Source of the DNA: an uncultured Lysobacteraceae bacterium
Lineage (GTDB): Bacteria; Pseudomonadota; Gammaproteobacteria; Xanthomonadales; Rhodanobacteraceae
Assembly (NCBI GenBank): GCA_946482585.1
Contig: CAMLSI010000019.1
Coordinates: 1-22,928, forward strand
DNA: 22,928 bases
Reading direction: 5' to 3'
Below are positions 1 through 7,688 of the stretch, piece after piece. Under the pieces are notes generated by a model that was not told where the DNA came from, searched no databases, and saw only the letters and a program-made list of their open reading frames with translations. The stretch's first letter is position 1, and every line of letters starts with the position of its first letter. A program made the translations under genes and the position numbers.

Positions 1-41
1 CGCGTCGAGCTCCTGCAAGGTCCGCAGATTCAAGGCGTTGA

Positions 42-143
42 GCTTGTCCGGACGGCGCGCGTTCGATGCTCGAAGAAGTGCTGATCGAAGGCTCGGACAC
101 GCAGAAGAACGAGGCGCGCAAGCTGCTCGCCGAAATCCGCTGA
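42..143 (+). CDS. fimV: FimV C-terminal tail (partial)
   Basis: Only the end of the gene is present. The last 26 codons from the ATG at 66 read [15 protein letters not shown] followed by [10 protein letters not shown] and a TGA stop. This matches the end of the C-terminal domain of FimV, the inner-membrane and peptidoglycan-binding protein involved in type IV pilus assembly and polar localisation. The codons just before it read DGARS, as in FimV. Position upstream of truA is also typical for fimV in gammaproteobacteria. The same frame meets a TGA at 39-41, and the first 40 or so bases do not read as FimV in any forward frame, so the start of the window looks misjoined or frameshifted. The assignment rests on a short stretch. 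Confidence 0.55.
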   Translation, partial: ACPDGARSMLEEVLIEGSDTQKNEARKLLAEIR

Positions 144-168
144 GTCCGGTTCCTTTCAAGGACTGACG

Positions 169-194
169 AAAAGGCCGGCGCAAGCCGGCCTTTT
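169..194 (+). terminator. Rho-independent terminator after fimV
   Basis: An 11-bp perfect stem (169-179 with 184-194), GC-rich in its core, closes a GCAA tetraloop and ends in a run of four T. It lies 25 bases past the fimV stop. The A-run on the 5' arm means it could also work on the opposite strand. It separates fimV from the truA unit. Confidence 0.8.
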
Positions 195-260
195 CCGTTG
201 CGGCGCCGTCGTATTCGCGCGACTCCGGTGCCCGCGCGACGGCCGTCGCCGCGTTCGGGC

Positions 261-266
261 TACAAT
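261..266 (+). promoter_or_regulatory. Putative -10 element for truA
   Basis: TACAAT matches five of six bases of the sigma-70 -10 consensus and sits 31 bases before the chosen truA start, just after the fimV terminator. No good -35 hexamer is seen 16-18 bases upstream. A transcript starting near 273 would leave a leader of about 25 bases. Confidence 0.5.
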
Positions 267-288
267 CGCGCCCCTTTTGCATTCGGCC

Positions 289-292
289 GGAG
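289..292 (+). promoter_or_regulatory. Ribosome binding site deciding the truA start
   Basis: GGAG lies five bases before the TTG at 298. It favours this TTG over the in-frame TTG at 277, which has no Shine-Dalgarno sequence and would lie almost at the predicted transcript start. Confidence 0.55.
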
Positions 293-297
293 CTGGC

Positions 298-1065
298 TTG
301 CGCATCGCCCTGGGCGTCGAATACGACGGTACCGACTTTCTCGGCTGGCAGCGGCTGGACCGCGGTCGTACGGTGCAGGGCGTGCTCGAGCAGGCCCTGT
401 CCTTCGTCGCGGCGACGCCGGTCGAGGTGGTTTGCGCCGGCCGCACCGACGCCGGCGTGCACGCGCGCTGTCAGGTCGTCCATTTCGACGCGCCGGTGGA
501 GCGCGCCGACCGGAGCTGGCTGCTGGGCACGAACTCGCGATTGCCGGACGATGTCTGCGTGCGCTGGCTGCAGCGCGTACCCGGCGACTTCCACGCGCGT
601 TTCTCGGCGCGCGCGCGGCGCTACCGCTACACCTTGCTGAACCGCGCGGTGCGGCCGGCGCTCGAAGCGCGCTTCGTCGCCTGGGAGCGGCTGCCGCTCG
701 ACGCCGCGCGCATGCAGCGGGCGGCGCGGCATCTGCTCGGCGAGCACGATTTCAACGCATTCCGCACCGTCGCCTGCCAGGCGCCGAATCCGGTGCGCAC
801 CATCCACGCACTGGATGTCACGCGCGAAGGCGAGCGCATTCATTTCGACATCCAGGCGAATGCCTTCCTGCATCACATGGTCCGCAACATCGTCGGCAGC
901 CTGCTGCCGGTCGGTCTCGGCGAGCACGATCCCGATTGGGTGCGCGAAGTGCTGCTCGGGCGCGACCGCACGCAGGCGGGACCGACGGCGCCGTCCCGGG
1001 GGCTCACCTTTCTGCATCCGTCCTACCCGCCCGAATGGCAACTCCCCGCGGAAGTGACATTGTGA
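298..1065 (+). CDS. truA: tRNA pseudouridine(38-40) synthase TruA
   Basis: TruA converts uridines 38, 39 and 40 of the tRNA anticodon arm to pseudouridine in the cytoplasm. The protein is 255 residues from TTG 298, close to the usual family length of about 260-270. It opens with [18 protein letters not shown], the typical first strand. The catalytic motif GRTDAGVHA is present with the nucleophile Asp at residue 51. Further family signatures are [19 protein letters not shown] and [11 protein letters not shown] near the middle and C-terminal half. The alternative TTG at 277 would add seven residues. The last bases overlap the trpF start as GTGA, which implies translational coupling. truA followed by trpF is a common gammaproteobacterial order. 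Confidence 0.96.
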   Translation: MRIALGVEYDGTDFLGWQRLDRGRTVQGVLEQALSFVAATPVEVVCAGRTDAGVHARCQVVHFDAPVERADRSWLLGTNSRLPDDVCVRWLQRVPGDFHARFSARARRYRYTLLNRAVRPALEARFVAWERLPLDAARMQRAARHLLGEHDFNAFRTVACQAPNPVRTIHALDVTREGERIHFDIQANAFLHHMVRNIVGSLLPVGLGEHDPDWVREVLLGRDRTQAGPTAPSRGLTFLHPSYPPEWQLPAEVTL

Positions 1066-1709
1066 ACGAGCGCGTGCGGGTCAAATTCTGCGGACTCACG
1101 CGCGCCGAAGACGTGGCCGAGGCCTGCACGCTCGGCGTCGACGCGATCGGACTCGTGATGACCCGGCGCAGCAAGCGGTTCGTATCGCTCGACCTGGCCG
1201 CGTCCCTGCGTGCGATGGTGCCGCCGTTCGTCGCGGTGGTCACCCTGCTGCTCGACGACGAGGCCGCCTGGGTCGACGAAGTCATTAGCCGCGTCGCGCC
1301 GGATCTGCTGCAATTCCACGGCGACGAGCCGGCGGAGCGTTGCACGGCGTTCGGGCGGCGCTACCTCAAGGCCGTGCCGATGGGCAGCGTCGCCGACGTG
1401 CACGCCTATGTGCGTTCCCATCCGCAGGCGACGGGCTTCCTGCTCGACAGCCACGCGGCCGGCGGGCAGGGCGGCAGCGGCGTCGCATTCGACTGGACGC
1501 GCGTGCCGCGAGATCTGGCGCGGCCGCTGCTGCTGGCCGGTGGTCTCGACGCCGACAACGTCGCCGGGGCCGTGCGGATCGCGCAGCCCTATGCCGTCGA
1601 CGTATCGAGCGGCATCGAGCGCGCGCCCGGCATCAAATGCGCGCAGAAGATGCGTCAATTCATGCGGTCGCTGGCCCGCGACCGCACCGACAAGGAAACC
1701 ATCGCGTGA
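1062..1709 (+). CDS. trpF: Phosphoribosylanthranilate isomerase TrpF
   Basis: TrpF performs the Amadori rearrangement of N-(5-phosphoribosyl)anthranilate to CdRP in tryptophan synthesis. It is a 215-residue single-domain TIM barrel, a normal size. The general base Cys10 sits in KFCGLTR and the general acid Asp129 in [15 protein letters not shown]. The phosphate-binding loops [11 protein letters not shown] and [14 protein letters not shown] follow. The chosen start is GTG 1062, with GGAAG seven bases upstream. This GTG overlaps the truA stop by four bases. The stop overlaps the trpB ATG as TGATG, so truA, trpF and trpB are probably translated in a coupled way. The frame stays open far upstream, but that part is a shadow of truA. 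Confidence 0.96.
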   Translation: MNERVRVKFCGLTRAEDVAEACTLGVDAIGLVMTRRSKRFVSLDLAASLRAMVPPFVAVVTLLLDDEAAWVDEVISRVAPDLLQFHGDEPAERCTAFGRRYLKAVPMGSVADVHAYVRSHPQATGFLLDSHAAGGQGGSGVAFDWTRVPRDLARPLLLAGGLDADNVAGAVRIAQPYAVDVSSGIERAPGIKCAQKMRQFMRSLARDRTDKETIA

Positions 1710-2914
1710 TGACTGATTTCCACAATTTGCCTGATGCGCACGGACGCTTCGGCGCCTACGGCGGCGTCTACGTCGCCGAAACTCTGATGGCGCCGCTCGC
1801 GGAACTCACGGCGGCCTACGAGCGACTGCGCGTCGACCCCGAATTCATTGCCGAGTTCGACTACGACCTGAAGCACTACGTCGGACGGCCCAGCCCGATC
1901 TATCACGCCGAGCGCCTGTCGAAGAAGGTCGGCGGCGCGCAGATCCTGCTCAAGCGCGAGGACTTGAATCACACCGGCGCGCACAAGATCAACAACACGA
2001 TCGGCCAGGCGCTGGTCGCACGCAAGATGGGCAAGCGCCGCATCATCGCCGAGACCGGTGCGGGCCAGCACGGCGTCGCGAGCGCGACGGTCTGCGCGCG
2101 CCTCGGCATTCCCTGCGTCGTCTACATGGGAGCGGTCGACGTCGAGCGCCAGGCGATCAACGTCTATCGCATGAAGCTGCTCGGCGCCGAGGTACGCCCG
2201 GTGCAGTCCGGTTCGAAGACTCTGAAGGATGCGCTCAACGAAGCGCTGCGCGACTGGGTCACGAACGTGCACGACACGTTCTACATGATCGGCACGGTGG
2301 CGGGGCCGCATCCGTATCCGCAGATGGTGCGCGACTTCAACGCGGTCGTCGGCCGCGAAGCGCGTGCGCAGATGCTCGAGCAATACGGCCGCCTGCCGCA
2401 TGCGCTCGTCGCCTGCGTCGGCGGCGGCTCGAATGCGATCGGACTGTTCCATGCGTTCCTCAACGACGCCGAAGTCCGCATCTACGGCGCCGAAGCGGCG
2501 GGCGACGGCATCGAGACCGGCCGCCACGCGGCGTCGCTCGCCGCGGGTCGTCCCGGCGTGCTGCACGGCAATCGCACCTACGTCATCTGCGACGACGACG
2601 GCCAGATCATCGAGACGCATTCCGTCTCGGCCGGTCTCGACTATCCCGGCGTCGGTCCGGAGCATGCCTATCTCAAGGACAGCGGCCGTGCGCAGTACCT
2701 CGGCGTGACAGACGACGAGGCGCTTGCGGCGTTCCACGAACTCGCCCGCACCGAGGGCATCCTCGCCGCGCTCGAGTCGAGCCATGCGGTAGCGCAGGGC
2801 ATCAAGCTCGCCCGCGACCTGCCCAAGGACCAGCTCCTGCTCGTCAATCTTTCCGGCCGCGGCGACAAGGACGTTCACACCATCGCCCGACGCGAAGGTC
2901 TGAGCCTCGTCTGA
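1709..2914 (+). CDS. trpB: Tryptophan synthase beta subunit TrpB
   Basis: TrpB condenses indole with L-serine to give tryptophan, using pyridoxal phosphate, in an alpha2-beta2 complex with TrpA. The protein is 401 residues, the normal length. The PLP Schiff-base lysine is Lys93 in NHTGAHKIN. The indole-contacting Glu115 lies in [11 protein letters not shown]. The PLP phosphate loop is the GGGSNAIG motif. The C-terminal half carries [16 protein letters not shown] and ESSHAV, both typical of TrpB1. AAGGAA lies 11 bases before the ATG, and the TGATG overlap with trpF supports this start. trpA follows after 41 bases. Confidence 0.98.
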   Translation: MTDFHNLPDAHGRFGAYGGVYVAETLMAPLAELTAAYERLRVDPEFIAEFDYDLKHYVGRPSPIYHAERLSKKVGGAQILLKREDLNHTGAHKINNTIGQALVARKMGKRRIIAETGAGQHGVASATVCARLGIPCVVYMGAVDVERQAINVYRMKLLGAEVRPVQSGSKTLKDALNEALRDWVTNVHDTFYMIGTVAGPHPYPQMVRDFNAVVGREARAQMLEQYGRLPHALVACVGGGSNAIGLFHAFLNDAEVRIYGAEAAGDGIETGRHAASLAAGRPGVLHGNRTYVICDDDGQIIETHSVSAGLDYPGVGPEHAYLKDSGRAQYLGVTDDEALAAFHELARTEGILAALESSHAVAQGIKLARDLPKDQLLLVNLSGRGDKDVHTIARREGLSLV

Positions 2915-2955
2915 CGCCGCCGCTCACCCATCCGCATCCGGGGCTATCGCCACTC

Positions 2956-3774
2956 ATGAGCCGCATTTCCGAACGCTTCGCCGCGCTTCAGGCCAATCGC
3001 CGGGCCGGTCTGATTCCTTTCATCACCGCGGGCGATCCGCTGCCCGAGGCCACGGTCGCGATCATGCACGCGCTGGTCGAGTCGGGCGCCGACCTGATCG
3101 AACTCGGCGTCCCGTTTTCCGATCCCATGGCCGACGGTCCGGTGATCCAGCATGCGAACGAGCGGGCGCTGGCCAAGGGCGTGGGGCTCGGTCAGATCCT
3201 CGGCTGGGTGCGCGAATTCCGCCTGCGCGACACGCAGACGCCGGTCGTGCTCATGGGCTATCTGAATCCGGTCGAGATCCGCGGCGTCGAGCGTTTTGCC
3301 GCCGAAGCAGTCGAGGCCGGCGTCGACGGCGTGCTGCTGGTGGACTGTCCGGTCGAAGAAATCGCGACTGCGCAGCCCTTGCGTGCGGCCGGTCTCGACC
3401 AGATCTTCCTGGCTGCCCCGACCACGGACGAGGCGCGCCTGCAGCAGGTATGCGCCGCTGCGCAGGGGTTTCTCTACTATGTTTCGTTCGCCGGCATCAC
3501 CGGCGCGGCCCACCTGAGCACGGACGCGGTGCGCGAGCGCGTCGCGGCGCTGCGCAAGCAGGCGCGCACGCCGGTCGCTGTCGGTTTCGGCGTCAAGGAC
3601 GCGGCGGCCGCGGCGACGATCGCAGGCTTTGCCGACGCCGTGGTGATCGGCAGCGCGCTCGTCGATACACTGGCGGGCGGTGTGGACGTTGCGGACACGG
3701 TACGGCGCGCGAAAACGTTCCTCGCGCCCATCCGGGCGGCGCTGGACGCGTTGCCGGCAGGTCATGCCGCATAA
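2956..3774 (+). CDS. trpA: Tryptophan synthase alpha subunit TrpA
   Basis: TrpA cleaves indole-3-glycerol phosphate to indole and glyceraldehyde-3-phosphate and channels indole to TrpB. The protein is a 272-residue TIM barrel. Both catalytic acids are in the expected places: Glu49 in [11 protein letters not shown] and Asp60 in MADGP. The flexible-loop region [14 protein letters not shown] sequence ([10 protein letters not shown]) and the phosphate loops VGFGVKD and AVVIGSALV are intact. The Shine-Dalgarno sequence is weak (GGGG about 11 bases before the ATG). The accD reading frame is open across the trpA end, discussed under accD. Confidence 0.97.
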   Translation: MSRISERFAALQANRRAGLIPFITAGDPLPEATVAIMHALVESGADLIELGVPFSDPMADGPVIQHANERALAKGVGLGQILGWVREFRLRDTQTPVVLMGYLNPVEIRGVERFAAEAVEAGVDGVLLVDCPVEEIATAQPLRAAGLDQIFLAAPTTDEARLQQVCAAAQGFLYYVSFAGITGAAHLSTDAVRERVAALRKQARTPVAVGFGVKDAAAAATIAGFADAVVIGSALVDTLAGGVDVADTVRRAKTFLAPIRAALDALPAGHAA

Positions 3775-3865
3775 GCGGCCGGCCGATCCTGCGCAAGACC
3801 CGACGTCGCCCGAGGCGACGCCATTGCTCGAATCCACGCCGGCCCTGCAGCCGCCGGCGGAAACC

Positions 3866-3872
3866 GGAGAGG
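3866..3872 (+). promoter_or_regulatory. Ribosome binding site of accD
   Basis: GGAGAGG, eight bases before ATG 3881, is a near-ideal Shine-Dalgarno sequence. It favours ATG 3881 over the in-frame ATG at 3764 as the accD start. Confidence 0.7.
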
Positions 3873-3880
3873 TTGATGAC

Positions 3881-4774
3881 ATGAGTTGGCTTTCGAAACT
3901 GATGCCGTCGCGCATCCGCACCCAAGGCAACGGCGCCAAGGGCAAGGTGCCCGAAGGACTCTGGGAGAAGTGCGACGGCTGTGCCGCCGTGCTGTACCGC
4001 CCGGAGCTCGAGCGCAACCTCGAAGTCTGTCCGCAGTGCGGTCATCACCACGCGATCGGCGCGCGCAAGCGCCTGCTCGCGTTCTTCGACGAAGGCTCGA
4101 CCGAAGAGCTGGCCGCCGACCTCGAGCCGGTCGATGCGCTCAAGTTCAAAGATTCAAAAAGATACAAAGACCGCATCGTCGCGGCGCAGAAGCAGACCGG
4201 CGAGAAGGACGCGATGGTCGCGATGAAGGGGCTGCTGAAGGCGCGCCCGCTCGTCGCCGTCGCGTTCGATTTCAGCTACATGGGCGGCTCGATGGGCTCG
4301 GTCGTCGGCGAGAAGTTCACGCGCGCGGCCGAACGCGCACTGGCCGACCGCACGCCGCTGGTCTGCTGGTCGGCGACCGGCGGCGCGCGCATGCAGGAAG
4401 GCCTGTTCTCGCTGATGCAGATGGCCAAGACGGCGGCGGCGCTCGCGCGGCTGCGTGCGGCGGGACTGCCCTACATCTCCGTGCTGACGCATCCGACCAC
4501 CGGCGGCGTTTCCGCCAGTCTCGGCATGCTCGGTGATCTCAACGTCGCCGAACCCAAGGCGCTGATCGGCTTCGCCGGCCCTCGCGTGATCGAGCAGACC
4601 GTGCGCGAGACGTTGCCGGAAGGCTTCCAGCGTTCCGAGTTCCTCGTCGAACACGGCGCGGTCGATCTCATCGTCGACCGGCGCGAAACGCGCAACAGAC
4701 TCGCGGACATCCTCGCGATGCTCATGCGCCAGCCGCGCCACGGCGCGGCGCCGGTCGCCGGAGCGGCGGCCTGA
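3881..4774 (+). CDS. accD: Acetyl-CoA carboxylase carboxyltransferase subunit beta AccD
   Basis: AccD with AccA transfers the carboxyl group from biotin-BCCP to acetyl-CoA to make malonyl-CoA for fatty acid synthesis. The protein has 297 residues, near the usual length. It starts [10 protein letters not shown], a conserved opening. A four-cysteine zinc ribbon follows: C31, C34, C50 and C53 (CX2C-X15-CX2C). The crotonase-like catalytic half includes FMGGSMGS-like [14 protein letters not shown], the oxyanion-loop sequence TGGARMQEG and [10 protein letters not shown], and ends in [17 protein letters not shown]. An in-frame ATG at 3764, overlapping trpA, could add 39 Pro/Thr-rich residues. Residues 88-98 are unusually Lys/Arg-rich and use AT-rich codons. 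The stop overlaps the probable folC CTG. Confidence 0.97.
   Translation: MSWLSKLMPSRIRTQGNGAKGKVPEGLWEKCDGCAAVLYRPELERNLEVCPQCGHHHAIGARKRLLAFFDEGSTEELAADLEPVDALKFKDSKRYKDRIVAAQKQTGEKDAMVAMKGLLKARPLVAVAFDFSYMGGSMGSVVGEKFTRAAERALADRTPLVCWSATGGARMQEGLFSLMQMAKTAAALARLRAAGLPYISVLTHPTTGGVSASLGMLGDLNVAEPKALIGFAGPRVIEQTVRETLPEGFQRSEFLVEHGAVDLIVDRRETRNRLADILAMLMRQPRHGAAPVAGAAA
4760..4763 (+). promoter_or_regulatory. Ribosome binding site supporting a CTG start of folC
   Basis: GGAG lies inside the end of accD, seven bases before the CTG at 4771. The CTG overlaps the accD TGA as CTGA. Ideal spacing and stop-start overlap mark this CTG as the folC start although it is not a standard start codon. Confidence 0.55.
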
Positions 4775-6075
4775 GTACGCCGGACACGCCGCTGCCGCCG
4801 CGCACGCTGCAGCAGTGGCTCGACTATCAGCTCGGCGTCCACCTGCGCGGTATCGATCTCGGCCTCGCCCGCGTCGGCGAGGTTTGGCGGCGGCTCGGTG
4901 CGCCGCGCCCCGCGCCGCTCGTCGTGACGGTTGCGGGAACCAACGGCAAGGGCTCCACGGTCGCGTTCGTCGAGGCCATGCTCGCCGCGGGCGGCTATCG
5001 CACGGGTGCCTACACCTCGCCACATGTGCTGACCTACAACGAGCGTGTCCGCATCGCGGGCGTCGATGCCGACGATGCGCCGCTGGTCGATGCGTTCGAA
5101 CGCATCGAAGCCGCGCGCGGCGACATCCCCCTGACCTACTTCGAATTCGGCACCCTGGCCGCGCTCCTGGTGTTCGCCGATGCCGCGCTCGACGTCGCGA
5201 TACTCGAAGTCGGCCTCGGCGGCCGGCTCGATGCGGTCAATCTCATCGACGCCGATGTCGCGATCGTGACCACGATCGCACTCGATCATCAGGATTGGCT
5301 CGGCAGCGATCGCGACAGCATCGGCCGCGAGAAAGCCGGTGTCGCGCGCACCGGGCGTCCGCTCGTGATTGCCGAAGCCGATCCGCCGGCGGGTTTGCTC
5401 GAGGCCGCGGCCGAGCGCGGTGCCGTCGTGGTGCGCGCCGGCATCGACTATCGCATCGAGCCGTTCGGCATCGGCTGGCGCTGGAGCGGCGACGATGCGA
5501 CGCGGCTGTCGCTGCCGGCGCCGCAGCTCGAGGCCGGCTGCCAGCCGGCGAACGCGGCAGCAGCGATCGCCGCGCTGCGCGCCCTGCGCGGGCGATTGCC
5601 GCTGCCGGCCGCGGCGTTCGCGCGTGGCGTCGCCGAGGCGCGCTTGCGCGCGCGACTGCAGCGCGTGCGCGTCGGCGAAGGGGAGCTCGTGATCGACGTG
5701 GCTCACAATCCCCAGGCCGCAGCCGTGCTGGCCGAATGGCTGGCGCGCGAGCCCGCCGCGGAGACCCTCGCGGTATTCGGCGCACTGCACGACAAAGACG
5801 TCGCCGGCATGCTTCTGCCGCTGCGTAGGCGCATCGGCGAGTGGCATCTCGTCGATCTGTCGGCCGAATCCGAGCGCGGTCGCGATCTCCTTTCGCTCGA
5901 CACCGAATTCGGCGCCGCGCTCGGTCCGCTGCGGCGCAGCTGTTGGGGCGACGTTGCAACGGCGCTCGATACGCTCGTCCCGCGCCTGCGTGCCGGCGCA
6001 CGCGTCGTCGCGTTCGGATCGTTCTTCATCGCCGCCGCTGCGTTGCGCTGGTTGCAGAACGTTGCAGCGCGATGA
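4771..6075 (+). CDS. folC: Folylpolyglutamate/dihydrofolate synthase FolC, probable CTG start
   Basis: FolC adds L-glutamate to dihydropteroate and then gamma-glutamyl residues to folates, using ATP. From CTG 4771 the protein has 434 residues, close to the E. coli enzyme. The N-terminal helix with [20 protein letters not shown] (residues 16-35) is conserved in the family. The P-loop GTNGKGST is at residues 56-63, followed by [17 protein letters not shown] and [18 protein letters not shown] and the C-terminal domain signature [10 protein letters not shown] are intact. No ATG, GTG or TTG occurs in frame before GTG 4924. Starting there would delete 51 residues, including the conserved helix and the strand before the P-loop. 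The 4771 start is therefore an inference from homology, spacing and the overlap with accD. Confidence 0.93.
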   Translation: MSTPDTPLPPRTLQQWLDYQLGVHLRGIDLGLARVGEVWRRLGAPRPAPLVVTVAGTNGKGSTVAFVEAMLAAGGYRTGAYTSPHVLTYNERVRIAGVDADDAPLVDAFERIEAARGDIPLTYFEFGTLAALLVFADAALDVAILEVGLGGRLDAVNLIDADVAIVTTIALDHQDWLGSDRDSIGREKAGVARTGRPLVIAEADPPAGLLEAAAERGAVVVRAGIDYRIEPFGIGWRWSGDDATRLSLPAPQLEAGCQPANAAAAIAALRALRGRLPLPAAAFARGVAEARLRARLQRVRVGEGELVIDVAHNPQAAAVLAEWLAREPAAETLAVFGALHDKDVAGMLLPLRRRIGEWHLVDLSAESERGRDLLSLDTEFGAALGPLRRSCWGDVATALDTLVPRLRAGARVVAFGSFFIAAAALRWLQNVAAR

Positions 6076-6108
6076 GCGCGACGCTGCGGGTCGGGCGTCG
6101 CCGACGCG

Positions 6109-6114
6109 TATAAT
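6109..6114 (+). promoter_or_regulatory. Consensus -10 element before the SPOR-cvpA-purF unit
   Basis: A perfect TATAAT lies 28 bases before the ATG of the SPOR-domain gene, in the 66-base gap after folC. No recognisable TTGACA-like -35 is seen at 16-18 bases, so it may depend on an activator or be a weak promoter. GGAGG at 6127-6131, ten bases before the ATG, is the ribosome binding site. Confidence 0.65.
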
Positions 6115-6141
6115 CCCGATGTTCCTGGAGGCCACCCGGCT

Positions 6142-7080
6142 ATGGATTCCGCATTGAAACAGCGTCTCATCGGTGCCGCCGTCCTGATCGCGCTCGCGGT
6201 CATCTTCGTTCCGATGTTTCTCTCCGGCTCGCCGCCGAAGACCGATACCGTTACCGAGAACCTGGCGATCCCGCCAGCGCCGGAGCGCGAATTCCAGACA
6301 CGCGTGGTGCCGGCCGAAGGCGGCAGGTCGACGGCCCCGGCGCCGCTGCCGGAACGAGCCGCGGGCGGCAGCGACAGCGTCGCGACCGTCGATGCCGGCG
6401 CGAACCCGCGCAATGCTGCGGAGGTTCCTTATCCGCAGGATGCTGCCCCGCCGCCGCCGACCGCCGCGACGAAGCCGGCCGTGGCGACGGCGAAGCCGGT
6501 CGAAGCCGCGCCGGCCAGGCCGGTGCCCGAACGCGCTGCGCCGGTGGCGAGCAGCGCCGGCCGCTACGCGGTGCACCTGGGCATCTTCGCGAACGGCGCG
6601 AATGCCGACGCGCTCGTGGCAAGCGCGAAGAAATATGGTCTCGTGGCCTATACCGAGTCCGCCGACGTCGACGGCAAACCGGCCACGCGCGTGCGGCTCG
6701 GACCGTACGAAGACCGCAGCACGGCCGAAGCGGCGCGGCTCAAGTTGCAGAAAGCCGACGCGAAGCTCAAGGGCAGCGTCGTGGAGATCGTGGCAGCCGC
6801 ACCCAAGGCCGATGCGCCGGTCGCGGCATTGCCGGCGAACCGCGCCGGCGGCTGGGCCGTGCAGCTCGGCGCATTCAAATCGCAGGACGAAGCGAACAAA
6901 TTGTCGGCGCGCGCGAAAGGCGCCGGCCTGCCGAGCTTCGTCGACAGCACGGGGCAGGGCGCGGAAAAACTCTGGCGCGTGCGCCTGGGCCCGGAACCCG
7001 ATCGCGCGGGCAGCGAAAAGCTGCGCGACCAGGCCAAGCAGAAACTCACGATCACCGGCATGATCGTGACGGTGCCCTGA
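6142..7080 (+). CDS. dedD: Membrane-anchored protein with two SPOR domains (DedD-like)
   Basis: SPOR domains bind denuded septal peptidoglycan, and DedD-type proteins act at the division site. The 312-residue protein has one N-terminal membrane segment (about residues 8-27) and a cytoplasmic stub of a few residues. A long Pro/Ala-rich periplasmic linker (about 30-138) follows. There are two SPOR modules: about 140-217 (RYAVHLGIFANGANAD, then RVRLGPYEDR) and about 236-312 (WAVQLGAFKSQDEAN, then RVRLGPEPDR). E. coli DedD has a single SPOR domain, so the duplication is notable. Position between folC and cvpA is that of dedD. It has its own -10 and a good GGAGG ribosome binding site. Confidence 0.85.
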   Translation: MDSALKQRLIGAAVLIALAVIFVPMFLSGSPPKTDTVTENLAIPPAPEREFQTRVVPAEGGRSTAPAPLPERAAGGSDSVATVDAGANPRNAAEVPYPQDAAPPPPTAATKPAVATAKPVEAAPARPVPERAAPVASSAGRYAVHLGIFANGANADALVASAKKYGLVAYTESADVDGKPATRVRLGPYEDRSTAEAARLKLQKADAKLKGSVVEIVAAAPKADAPVAALPANRAGGWAVQLGAFKSQDEANKLSARAKGAGLPSFVDSTGQGAEKLWRVRLGPEPDRAGSEKLRDQAKQKLTITGMIVTVP

Positions 7081-7093
7081 GGCAGAGCACGCC

Positions 7094-7675
7094 GTGAACT
7101 GGGCCGATTACTGCATCCTTGGCGTGCTGGCCCTGTCGGTCCTGATCGGGCTCTGGCGTGGGCTCATCGCCGAGGTCATGGCCCTGGCCTGCTGGGCGGC
7201 GGCATTCTGGGTCGCCTGGATGTTCGGCGAAAAACTCGCGGCGCAATTCGCGAGCGTCGACGTGCCCTCGGTGCGGCTGCTGCTCGGTTACGGCCTGTGC
7301 TTCATCGGCGTCCTCGTCGCCGGCGCGCTCGTCGCGTTCGTCCTGCGCAAGCTCGTCGCCGGCAGCGGTCTCAGCGGCACCGATCGCCTGCTCGGCATGC
7401 TGTTCGGTCTTGCGCGCGGCCTCGCGCTCGTGCTGATCGCGGTACTGTTGCTCGGGTTCACGCCGTTTCCGCGCGATCCCTGGTGGAAGGAGTCGCGCTT
7501 GATGCCCGGATTCCAGAACGGCGCCGAATGGTTGTCGGCCAAGTTGCCGGAGAGCGTCAACAAGCACCTGGACTATCGCGGCCTGCTGAACATGCCTGCG
7601 TTGCAAGGCGCGCCGAGCGCCCCCAATTCGCCGCCGCCGGCCGAGGCCGGTGCGCAAAAGAAATCTTCCTCTTAG
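7094..7675 (+). CDS. cvpA: CvpA family membrane protein
   Basis: CvpA is an inner-membrane protein first linked to colicin V production and later to envelope stress tolerance; its molecular role is unsettled. The 193-residue protein has four likely membrane helices (about 5-21, 26-44, 62-85 and 102-122). The opening NWADYCILGVLALSVLIGLWRG matches the family pattern of an Asp and a Gly-Arg-Gly turn. SGTDRLLGMLFGLARG between helices 3 and 4 is the family signature. The tail is Pro/Ala-rich and ends in Lys/Ser. The start is GTG 7094, 13 bases after the previous stop. purF follows 13 bases after its stop, the usual cvpA-purF pair. Confidence 0.93.
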   Translation: MNWADYCILGVLALSVLIGLWRGLIAEVMALACWAAAFWVAWMFGEKLAAQFASVDVPSVRLLLGYGLCFIGVLVAGALVAFVLRKLVAGSGLSGTDRLLGMLFGLARGLALVLIAVLLLGFTPFPRDPWWKESRLMPGFQNGAEWLSAKLPESVNKHLDYRGLLNMPALQGAPSAPNSPPPAEAGAQKKSSS

Positions 7676-7688
7676 CGGTAACCTCGTC

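Noticed and set aside
1062..1709. trp leader or attenuator before trpF
   Set aside because: trpF starts inside the truA stop, so there is no leader and no run of Trp codons.
1655..2878. 407-residue minus-strand frame opposite trpB
   Set aside because: It mirrors the codons of trpB and has no recognisable domain; trpB is certain.
4471..6576. 701-residue open frame on the minus strand opposite accD, folC and the SPOR gene
   Set aside because: It is Arg/Gly/Ala-rich low-complexity sequence with no family motif and lies wholly opposite well-supported genes. Such long antisense frames are expected in GC-rich DNA.
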